Assembly (NCBI GenBank): GCA_015501055.1
Contig: JADNYV010000766.1
Span: 1-16,200, forward strand
DNA length: 16,200 bases
Source: Mucidula mucida
Lineage: Eukaryota > Basidiomycota > Agaricomycetes > Agaricales > Physalacriaceae
Reading direction: 5' to 3'
Shown piece by piece: positions 9,099-16,200 of the stretch (positions are counted from its first letter, which is position 1; the number at the start of each line of letters is the position of its first letter). The translations under genes and the position numbers were made by a program. The notes under the pieces are model-generated. The model had not been told where the DNA came from and did no database searches. It saw only the letters and a program-made list of their open reading frames with translations.

Positions 9099-10622
9099 AG
9101 GTACCGAGCAAACCTATCTCCATCATGCGTCATTCGCTGTCGGTCATTGCAGGTCGTTGTAGGGCATGGCTATCCTATCAGTGCGTTGGCGTGGAATCAG
9201 ATGCCGACGTAGAACGGTACGAGCTCACCCCCAACGGTTTCACTTTCAGAGTCAGCCAAACCTCCGACAGAGCGTTGAGGCCCTGGCGATAAGGGAGGCT
9301 CTCCGAGACATTCGCTTAGATTGCAGTAACGAAGGATCCTAATCATTGCCAATACGAAAATCTCCCTACAACTACCGTACTTCCAAACAGTAATTCTCAT
9401 TTCTGCATTGCCTGCGCGTCGCTTCTGCTCATAGCCATTGTACACTGTAACTCGGGACGATCAAACGTCGAGGCTGATGGTAGTGGTGAGCGGTGTAAGG
9501 TCGGCGTTAACGTTAACTCGTCGTTCGGCGGCGGTGGGTTGAGGCCAAGGTCAAGGTCATAATCAAGGATCGCCCGTACGACATCTATCGACGGCTGCGA
9601 CTTTGGTAAGAAGTAACTATGTCTGGGAGGCCATCAGCCCTCTTCTACTCATTCCCAGGTACTACTTGACTCCCCCATGCAACGTGAGGCCTTTCAGCCT
9701 TTCCATATACACATGCTGATCATCACAGTGATGGTTTTCGGTTCACCCTGTGCGCGATCCTATTCATCGCAAGGTAAGTAGCGCTCGAATCAAGGCAAAA
9801 ACAGATTGAAGGGCTGCCCGGGCAGCCACGTTTCCCCTAGCACAACAACCTATGATCACGGATCACCCGTACCTAGCTGAAATGAGAAAGGATACAACTC
9901 AAGAATGGCCTTCGTGGCGTGAGTTCGGTACTGCGGCAGCGTTGAGGATCGCTGGGGTGTGAGGCTACCTAGTAGTGTGGCGGGCGTCGATCTGACTCTA
10001 CGTCAAGTAATTGAAAGTGATGATACAAACGGGAGCACGAATCCAAGATTGTTCGATGACCTGAAGGCGATATGTATGCGACTAGTAAGGAGTACGCAGC
10101 TGCAATGCCTCAGGTACTGCTCGCCTGACATTGAGATGCTTACTCCCTCCAAGACTACCTTCTGAGGTGGCAAAACACGCGGCGTGCCAACCGCACTCCG
10201 AGGATGATGCACGATGCGCCATTGACTGGTTTGACTGATAGATCTGAGTTTCAGTTTTTGATACAACTTGACAATGTAAGGGAGTTCGAACAGTCACAAC
10301 TCACTCAAGTGAAAAAAGAGAGCCACGAGAGCCACTCAAATCAGCGAGGATTTGGACAAGAATGTTTGCTCCAACGAAATTGGCTGTGCAAAAGAAATTG
10401 AAGCATTTCCTTGCTGGGCACGGGTCTCCGCTTAGGAAGCCCGAAAGTGTCTTGAATGTCGGTCGTTCTGCGGAGTCGGCGACTCGAGTCTTGATCTGAC
10501 AATGACAATGTGATGATTCGGTAAATTGAACAATTGGCAACTAAAGGATTGTACATTATCGTATACAATGTCATCGTACTCGACACTATGGCTACGATTA
10601 GCTGCGCAGGACCTGCCGCCGC
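9099..10622. other. Intergenic stretch, no recognised gene
   Basis: About 1.5 kb between the first methyltransferase and the E-x-K gene. No frame gives a known family. Near 9556-9775 there are two convincing intron-like segments on the + strand (9616-9658, starting GTAAGA a few bases earlier and ending CCCAG; and GTGAGG...CACAG at about 9685-9728 with a TGCTGAT branch-like site). The flanking short frames, such as KVKVIIKDRPYDIY and FTLCAILFIA, do not join into one open frame, so this may be a decayed multi-exon gene. A 45-codon + strand frame at 10362-10499 (starting MFAPTKLAVQKKLKHFL) also looks coding-like but stands alone. Confidence 0.35.
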
Positions 10623-11510
10623 TCACGTTCGCGTGTCACCATGGGCTCCAACTTCTTTTCGATCAATTCCAGGTAGGCAGCGGAAGCCTTGGTGCCGAGT
10701 CGCAAGGGCAAAGACCACTCTGCGCTTAGTCTCAACCGTGCAGTCTTCAACCATAAAATCAGCTCCTGCCTTGAGATTCCAATACTCGTTGATGCCTTCG
10801 TCCGTGTAAGGATAGACAGCGGTAAGACGCAGATTCTCAGCAGCGTCAACATCGCGCAGACGCTCCGCGCGCTTGTGCGCACGCTTGTCACGCTCTTGAT
10901 TCTGCCGAGCAATCCTCGCTGCATTTTCCGCCTTTTCCGCCTCTTCTCTGCTTTTTCCCTGTGCCTCAAGGTCCATGCGCTTTGCACGGGTAGCGCGGGG
11001 ATGCACCATGATATTGAAAGGATCCTCGCGCTCGTCTTCGTCAGCAAATTCCTGGTTGTGCTGATCGGCATTCAGAAGAGCTGCCACCAATGTAGACCCC
11101 CGTTGATCTTTCGGAAATATGTCAGCAGCTTCGTCGCGGGTGAAGGTACGGCACATCCACCAGTCTCCGGCGACAGCAATCAAGATGACTTCATTCTGCA
11201 AAGCGAATTTCGGGCTACACATCAAACATTGCTTCAGAAACGATAGGATGTCTTTGGGATGTCGAGTGGGAGGAGGCTTTAACTCTATCAAGAGCGGCAC
11301 AAGGGTGTATTCAGTCATCCATACACGATTCGGATGCGGTAAATAGGAAGGGCTGAGGACTTGGAAGAAATCGTGCAGTGTGGTAGAACGAGAAGAACTA
11401 TTGTCCTCAATCAATGTGAGGACAGGTGAGATAAGGGCGAGGTCGATATAAACTCCCCGAGCCTCGCTGTCTGGCATAGTGACAAAGGAATCGTCCGCGC
11501 TGCTTGGCAT
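10623..11510 (-). CDS. Hypothetical protein with E-x-K segment and charged helical tail
   Basis: Unrecognised 295-codon gene. The Met at 11510 (MPSSADDSFVTM) is chosen; the frame is open to an ATG at 11684, but those 58 extra residues are low in coding character. The N-terminal half has alternating hydrophobic strands and the segment VPLLIELKPP (E76, K78), followed by a helix DILSFLKQCLMCSP and the strand-like VILIAVAGDWWMCRTF. This strand/E-x-K/helix order resembles the core of PD-(D/E)XK nuclease-fold proteins. That is an inference from pattern only, and the first acidic residue of such a site is not clear (D23 and D47 are candidates). The next part, about residues 160-215, is a highly charged Glu/Arg/Lys/Ala helix likely to form a coiled coil. 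The C-terminus has EGINEYWNLKAGADF. The gene sits between the two paralogous methyltransferases. A + strand frame across 10689-11246 is antisense to it. Confidence 0.62.
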   Translation of the reverse strand: MPSSADDSFVTMPDSEARGVYIDLALISPVLTLIEDNSSSRSTTLHDFFQVLSPSYLPHPNRVWMTEYTLVPLLIELKPPPTRHPKDILSFLKQCLMCSPKFALQNEVILIAVAGDWWMCRTFTRDEAADIFPKDQRGSTLVAALLNADQHNQEFADEDEREDPFNIMVHPRATRAKRMDLEAQGKSREEAEKAENAARIARQNQERDKRAHKRAERLRDVDAAENLRLTAVYPYTDEGINEYWNLKAGADFMVEDCTVETKRRVVFALATRHQGFRCLPGIDRKEVGAHGDTRT

Positions 11511-11917
11511 GGTCTGCGTTTGAAGGTTGGAAACATAGATATTGTATTGCGGGCACGAGATGAAGATATTGTGGCTGGAACGACAGACGTTGTTGATTGT
11601 AGAACACCAAACAGCGTATGAGGTGTCTTCCGTTCGTCGCATATTAAAGCGACGCGAATAAGCCAGCGCAACGCCTAAGAACACAGCGATACACCAATAG
11701 GTCGAAGTCTCATCCTATGATTAAAGTCAGGCAAGAAGATTTCCCCACAAACGTCATTGAGTTTAACCACCACGAGCCACGACGACTATAAACCATGTCA
11801 ACGAGTCGAGCACGCAGAGAGTACTTGCAAGTGGCTTTCACTGTTGCAATTTCACCACATATAATGCTCAATTATAGCAGGAAGAAGCTCGATTCGGGTG
11901 AATTAGTGTAAGGTTTA

Positions 11918-12118
11918 CTACTTCTGTGGCTGTCTTGCAAAGGCTTCACGTAACGCAGAAAGGGTTTCCCGCTGATTTATCCTGCCAACCAACGGCCTCC
12001 ACCCAGGAATACCCTTGTTGATGGTTACAAGACTCCCAAATTCATATTTTGCTGGAAACTGGTCATCGAAGGTCTTAGCCGCAAATATAATTTCCGGTAC
12101 GCCATCGAGATACGCAGT
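11918..12118 (-). CDS. Possible terminal exon or relic of a - strand gene
   Basis: A 66-codon - strand frame ending at TAG (11918-11920) reads TAYLDGVPEIIFAAKTF, then DDQFPAKYEFGSLVTI, then NKGIPGWRPLVGRIN and RETLSALREAFARQP. The composition is strongly protein-like, and no start codon is present. It begins exactly after a TAG that can serve as an intron acceptor. A 47-base GT-AG intron (12119-12165) would join it in frame to a short upstream piece reading ELQSDYELSTH. Further upstream no consistent exon was found, so this may be a fragment. The family is unknown. Confidence 0.33.
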   Translation of the reverse strand, partial: TAYLDGVPEIIFAAKTFDDQFPAKYEFGSLVTINKGIPGWRPLVGRINQRETLSALREAFARQPQK

Positions 12119-12942
12119 CTATACGCGCTTCCGCGCTGGAAGGCGAAATATGCAGGCCGATACACGTGCGTAGACAGCTCGTAGTCGCTTTGCAATTCTT
12201 ATGAAGGTGTAGACCTGAGATGCTTCCCCTAACGGAGATGGTTGAAGAATACCTCCTTGTCGTTTTCGGCAGCAACGAGAGCGAAGAGCAGATGGATTTC
12301 ATCATGAATCCTGACCTGATAGCAGCGGTGAAGGATGTGTATGCTATTCCAGACGACCTTCCTGCAGGTTCTGAGCTCAAATGGATCAGAGTAGAGTTTT
12401 AACGTACAATGTTTTGATATTATCATGGTTGACGACTTCCTCGACCAATCAAATCTTTGTCAACCGCTACCCAACTCGCTTTGCCCTCAACTTCGCGTCC
12501 TAGCTGGAACCACGCCAATTCGATCTTCTACACAAAAGCTTGGTCGTGCGCATGAGGAAGGTCTTGGTCTTTCCAGCCATACATGTCTTGCCGATCTTAC
12601 GAATCTTTTTCATGCGGACCGACATCTTTCCAGACTTTTCTCTTGCCGTCTTGTGGCTTCTCGTTTGTTCTTTTTCTTGCCAACTTGATGTTTATGATAT
12701 ATCTCGTTCCGATGTTCAGCGATCAGGCTCATTCAAGCTTTCAGCTCTGGGGCGTTGTTGGACGCGATTACTCCGGACCTGATGAAGAGATTTCCCACCG
12801 CCAGATTGGAATAGCTTCCGGGTCTTGAGGGTCCGTGATTAGCTCGCCACATAATAAGAGGCGAGTAGTCGCAAAAATTTTAATGACCTCGGAGCTAGAA
12901 CCTACTTCAGTTAGTACTTGTAGTGAATCGGCTTTCGTTCTC
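12119..12942. other. Unassigned stretch with conflicting short frames
   Basis: The + strand frame 12220-12402 (60 codons, with EYLLVVFGSNESEEQMDF and ELKWIRVEF before the stop) is acidic and protein-like, but its - strand complement is also open. A + strand frame 12583-12828 contains a hydrophobic run (FVLFLANLMFMIYLVPMF) followed by LWGVVGRDYSGPDEEI and could be an exon with a membrane segment. Neither can be joined to a full gene by visible splice sites, and neither is recognised. An imperfectly spaced palindrome CTCGCC/GGCGAG at 12843-12848 and 12860-12865 lies about 130 bases before the second methyltransferase start. Confidence 0.3.
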
Positions 12943-12950
12943 GTATAAGT
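12943..12950 (+). promoter_or_regulatory. TATA-like box of methyltransferase paralogue 2
   Basis: GTATAAGT lies about 45 bases before the ATG at 12992, at a similar distance to the TATA-like element of paralogue 1. Confidence 0.35.
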
Positions 12951-12991
12951 AGGTCAACCGAGGACTCTACCTAATCGCTTCCGACCACACT

Positions 12992-13888
12992 ATGCCTCCT
13001 GCAGTCCCCGTCAGCGCAGAAGCTGAAGAAATCAACTACATTCTGCCATCTGGCGAAGCAGAGAGGGAGAGGTAGTGCTTGCATTCCTTTTCCCCGCGAG
13101 TCTCTAATGAAGCGCCATGACGAAGATTAAATGTGCAGCACAACTTGATCACTCGCCTGCTCTGCACCAACAGGCTCATCCTCGCCCCTAATCTCGTCCT
13201 AAACGCAGGCGACAAAGTCCTCGACGCAGCAACCGGGACAGGAATATGGGTGACGCAACTAGCAAGCCAAGTTCCCTCGGGGGTAGAGCTCATCGGCACT
13301 GACGCCAATAGCCGCCTCTTCCCTTCCCCCTCCCAGCCAAACGTCACATTCCGGAAGGCTTCCACGACACGCCTGCCGAGTAACTGGTCCAACTCTTTCA
13401 AGCTGGTCAACCAGCGCCTCCTCGTATCCGCCTTTACGGAAGCACAATGGAGGCAAGTCTTGAATGAAATACACCGCGTCCTCGCCCCAGGCGGACAAGC
13501 CCATTTCGTCGAGGTACATCTGCCTCTCAATCACTCAGGCCCAAAGACGCTGGAGTTAGAGCGGCTCATCAGAAGCCTGTACGAGGCGCACAACCTGCAC
13601 TACTCTGTTGCGACGATGTTGCCCACCATGTTGGCAGCGACAGGGTTTGTAAACATACATCATGAAACGAAAACGATGCCGCTGGGTAGCTGGGGCGGGG
13701 AAGATGGCACGTCCTCGGCGGATAATGTCCTTGCGGTGTTCGTGGCAAAGAAAGAGTTTCTTTTGAAAGCGGAGTTGATTCGGAAAGAGGACTACGACAC
13801 ACTTCTGGAGGAGGTAAAGCAGGAGTGGGATGAACAATCAGGGACGTCGAAGGTGTTTATCTTTTTACAAGCTGAAAAGCCTGTATAA
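12992..13888 (+). CDS. SAM-dependent methyltransferase, two exons (paralogue 2)
   Basis: Class I methyltransferase, 280 aa, clearly paralogous to the gene at 7999-9055. Exons are 12992-13071 and 13126-13888; the 54-base intron runs from GTAGTG to GACGAAG with a CTAATG branch site. This acceptor, and not the later ATGTGCAG, keeps frame and gives AERERLNVQHNLI, matching AERNRVQH of the paralogue. SAM motif DAATGTG is at residues 60-66, then ELIGTDANS, NQRLLVSAFTEAQW, LAPGGQAHF and the C-terminal QEWDEQSGTSKVF. Compared with paralogue 1 the 5' exon is shorter and two introns, in the glycine motif and near the C-terminus, are absent. The substrate is unknown; a role in small-molecule tailoring or in LaeA-like regulation are both conceivable. 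It faces away from paralogue 1. Confidence 0.92.
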
Positions 13889-14011
13889 CCGTCAGCTTGT
13901 TCGCTCCCGGTAATAAAGTTGTATTCTATGACACAAATAACCCGTTTAAAATCGCCGTGAAAGCTCACGAAAGCCCCGCTCGCAAGACAGACCATATGGA
14001 GCAGCAACAAT

Positions 14012-14188
14012 CTAGAGACATGTCTCCTGGCGCGCGTTCAAGTGAGAAAAATCCCTAAGACCTATAACATTGACTTGTCCACCGATCGCTTTCGCCAGGT
14101 GCTCGGTGTCTTCTGCAGACTCGCACGCGACACTAGAAATCCACTCGACCTGGAACACAATGTCGCGCGTCAATGATTTCAAACTCAA
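14012..14188 (-). pseudogene. Possible coding relic or terminal exon
   Basis: In the 570-base gap between the second methyltransferase and ERV29, a - strand frame of 58 codons without ATG reads RDIVFQVEWISSVACESAED, then TEHLAKAIGGQVNVIGLRDF, before TAG at 14012-14014. The composition is protein-like. Upstream on the - strand are good intron-like signals (GTAAAC to CATTCTTAG, 44 bases, near 14206-14249, with a TACTGAT branch site) next to a frame reading VLFGEPQFSCAL, but the frames do not join cleanly. No family was recognised. It could be a decayed gene or chance. Confidence 0.25.
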
Positions 14189-14461
14189 TCATAACCTACA
14201 CGGTCTAAGAATGATCAGTAAACGTCAGGAGAGATTATGAGCGTTTACAAGAGCACAGGAAAACTGTGGTTCGCCGAATAGGACCTGCAAATGGTGCGGA
14301 TAGAAGAGGATGATGGACATGCTGGCCATCAACGCGTAATGATTACAGCCGAAAGACATGCATGAATATATATGAAAATGCAAAATTTTGTTGGTTCCGA
14401 TACAACAAGATGCATTGGGGTAAAAGGCGTGTCCATCCATGGCGCGAGCGTTTGTGCCGGC

Positions 14462-15600
14462 CTAGTATGTTTTCTTTTTCTCGTCCACTGACAGTCCACC
14501 TGCAGTATATTAGTCAAAGAAGCGTAGATCACGAGTCACGACTTACCGGGTCCCATGTTCACTAAGAGAATGAGCCCTCCTACGATCGAAAGTGTTTGGA
14601 AAAAGTCATATTTGAGGAAATCCCGTTGCGGGTGAGCAGATGGTACACTCCACCAGTTGTTGGCGAAGACGTTGAATGTGCTCAGAACAAGGACGAGGAA
14701 GGCGGCGGACCACTTTGCTTTGAAACCGACGGCGACCATGATACAGGCGGCGAGACCGAAAATGGAAACAAAGACACGGGCGATGCTCCATTTGCCCTGA
14801 ATGATGAATCCAAGGAATAGGAAGATTAGCAAGACGCGACCGGCGAGCAGGAAACTGCAGAACTGGGTGAGCAATCGTATATGAGACAGGCAAAAGCCGT
14901 ACTATTTCTTGCGGTCTGTTTCACTAATGGTCGGGATACCTGCGAATAGTTTCTTGCGGGTGACCATGGAATCACTGAAGACCATGAACAAGCCGCCGAT
15001 AACGCTCAAGTTGCGTAGGAAGAAAGTCATGTCGAAGATGAGACCGTAACCAAAGCCCTGAATAATGACAACGCCCAGAAGGCCAGCCACTGCGTATTCC
15101 GTGTATCTCTTGAGAATGACCGCCGAAGACGCGGAGAGCATCGTCTAGAGAACACCGTCAGCTTCTTAAATGCTGCAATGGGCCAGAAAGACGCACAATA
15201 ACATTTAAAATGAGAAAAGTGTGTGAAATGCCCCAAGGAAACTTTCGGTGCCTACAATGCCGTCCTATTAAACCCCAGCATATTGAATGAAAAGGCGGGA
15301 TACACACTGCTGCAGGTACCAGATCTGGTCGGACCACTGGGTCATGATCCTGAGCGCATCCTCCAAGAACGTCACGACAATCAAAAAGCGCCCAATTGCC
15401 GGCAAATGGGGCTTCAACGGCTGCGAGTATATCTCGACATAGTCCTCAACGGTCTTGGACAGACTTCTGAGTTTTTCGAGCGGGTCGTCGGGGTTGGCTG
15501 CGCGGTAGCCAGACGAAGGCCGTGAATTCGACAGCCCATGAGGGTCGGCGTTGTACGAAGGGGCGCCCTGCGGGCGAGCAATGCTAATCCTGGACGACAT
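14462..15600 (-). CDS. ERV29: ERV29/SURF4 ER cargo receptor, five exons
   Basis: Multi-spanning membrane protein of 311 aa that packs soluble secretory cargo into COPII vesicles leaving the ER. Exons on the - strand: 15600-15308, 15251-15197, 15144-14903, 14854-14547, 14499-14462; introns of 56, 52, 48 and 47 bases, all GT-AG and frame-consistent. The start MSSRISIARPQG was chosen because the in-frame upstream ATG at 15711 would add 37 residues not typical of the family. A cytosolic N-terminus of about 80 residues is followed by GRFLIVVTFLEDALRIMTQW, then HRKFPWGISHTFLILN, EYAVAGLLGVVIIQGFGYG, FLRNLSVIGGLFMVFSDSMV, FLLAGRVLLIFLFLGFI and FLKYDFFQTLSIVGGLILL, all characteristic of SURF4 proteins. 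The C-terminus is VDEKKKTY, with Lys at -3 and -4, a dilysine signal for return from Golgi to ER. Length equals the family norm. It looks fully intact and is probably a conserved housekeeping gene. Confidence 0.95.
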
Positions 15601-15999
15601 ACGAAAATGAAATGATGAAGGCAAGAAGAAAGGGGGGACGTGTTCGATACGTGGCGGTGTAGGCACGTGGTCATTTATACCCGTCGCGTTCCCACCGCGC
15701 TCCCCGGCCATTCAGGGCTGTACGCGCAACAGAAATCCAAGTGTTTCGTAGACGAGGTCAATCATAGAGCAGCAGACAACTATGCTGGCTGGAATGTACT
15801 ACACGACTGTTAAACACACAAGACAAGTGTTTACGCGCAGAAGAGAACCACGGCCGCTATTAGTGTCGCTATTCAACGCCGCAGAACCAGCAACGAGGCT
15901 GTAAGACGCGACAAGGCGATCCGCGTTAGAGCGAAAGTCTATTTTCGCTTCGAAGTATCATTATCCTTCACAGGAAGAGTGAAACTGCACTCAACTCTT
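15601..15999. other. Upstream region of ERV29, no gene seen
   Basis: No recognised coding frame. It should hold the ERV29 promoter. A perfect inverted repeat AGCGAAA/TTTCGCT with a 6-base spacer lies at 15930-15949. Confidence 0.4.
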
Positions 16000-16123
16000 T
16001 CACCTTGAATTCCAGATTGTGATGTTGGATCCACGCTTCTTCAACTCTTCACATTCCAGGCATTGGCCAGGGCAGTATAGTACATCCAGAAGTTCTTGGG
16101 ACGAGCGCTCAATATATTCTTGA
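16000..16123 (-). CDS. Possible last exon of a gene running off the right edge
   Basis: A - strand frame ending at TGA (16000-16002) reads QEYIERSSQELLDVLYC, then PGQCLECEELKKRGSNI. It starts just after CCATAG, a possible acceptor, and a 61-base GT-AG intron would run to about 16184. The C-x4-C-x2-C spacing resembles part of a metal-binding site, but only 40 residues are visible, so no family is named. It could be chance. Confidence 0.25.
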
Positions 16124-16200
16124 CTATGGATCAAATGATCTGGTACTGAGCGTTTGACTGAGTGCCACATTTCAGTTGGAGTACACCGCTGACTCTATTG

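Noticed and set aside
9556..9775. Multi-exon gene suggested by two intron-like segments
   Set aside because: The short exons between them cannot be joined in one frame without a stop, so it was kept only as a note in the gap description.
10689..11246. Long + strand frame of 185 codons
   Set aside because: It is antisense to the - strand E-x-K gene; its sequence is a Leu/Ser/Cys-rich mirror of a Glu/Arg/Lys-rich helix and has no family features.
13036..13530. 164-codon - strand frame
   Set aside because: Antisense to the second methyltransferase, whose motifs are unambiguous.

Overview
The window reads as nuclear DNA of a filamentous basidiomycete, most likely an Agaricomycete. The protein-coding genes are cut by many short GT-AG introns of about 47-62 bases, and the two best-recognised genes (a multi-exon cytochrome P450 and an ERV29/SURF4 cargo receptor) have fungal-type sequences. 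No bacterial operon, CRISPR array, rRNA or tRNA gene was seen.

Layout. At the left (221-1200, +) lies a decayed D-amino-acid oxidase gene with a nonsense codon at codon 4 and several frame breaks. Next is a 371-residue serine/proline-rich protein of unknown function (1742-2857, -). It is bracketed by two almost identical direct copies of a ~138-base repeat (1290-1427 and 3102-3239), possibly LTR fragments. After a 1.3 kb stretch without a recognised gene comes a complete 17-exon cytochrome P450 (4528-7016, +, 547 aa). It is followed by a small two-exon ORF (7176-7648, +) whose reading frame continues past its stop.

A three-gene block follows: a SAM-dependent methyltransferase (7999-9055, -, four exons, 296 aa), an unfamiliar protein with an E-x-K segment and a charged helical tail (10623-11510, -), and a second methyltransferase (12992-13888, +, two exons, 280 aa). 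The two methyltransferases are paralogues in divergent orientation. The - strand copy has three introns; the + strand copy keeps only the first. At the right is an intact ERV29/SURF4 gene (14462-15600, -, five exons, 311 aa) ending in a dilysine ER-retrieval signal. A possible terminal exon of another - strand gene sits near the edge (16000-16123).

How the genes may work together. A P450 plus two methyltransferases of the fungal secondary-metabolism type suggests an oxidation/methylation tailoring set. No backbone synthase, transporter or cluster regulator was recognised in the window, so a biosynthetic cluster is only a hypothesis. ERV29 is a housekeeping secretory gene and probably marks the edge of the accessory stretch. 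Exon structures were read by eye from splice signals, frame continuity and family knowledge; no transcript data were available.
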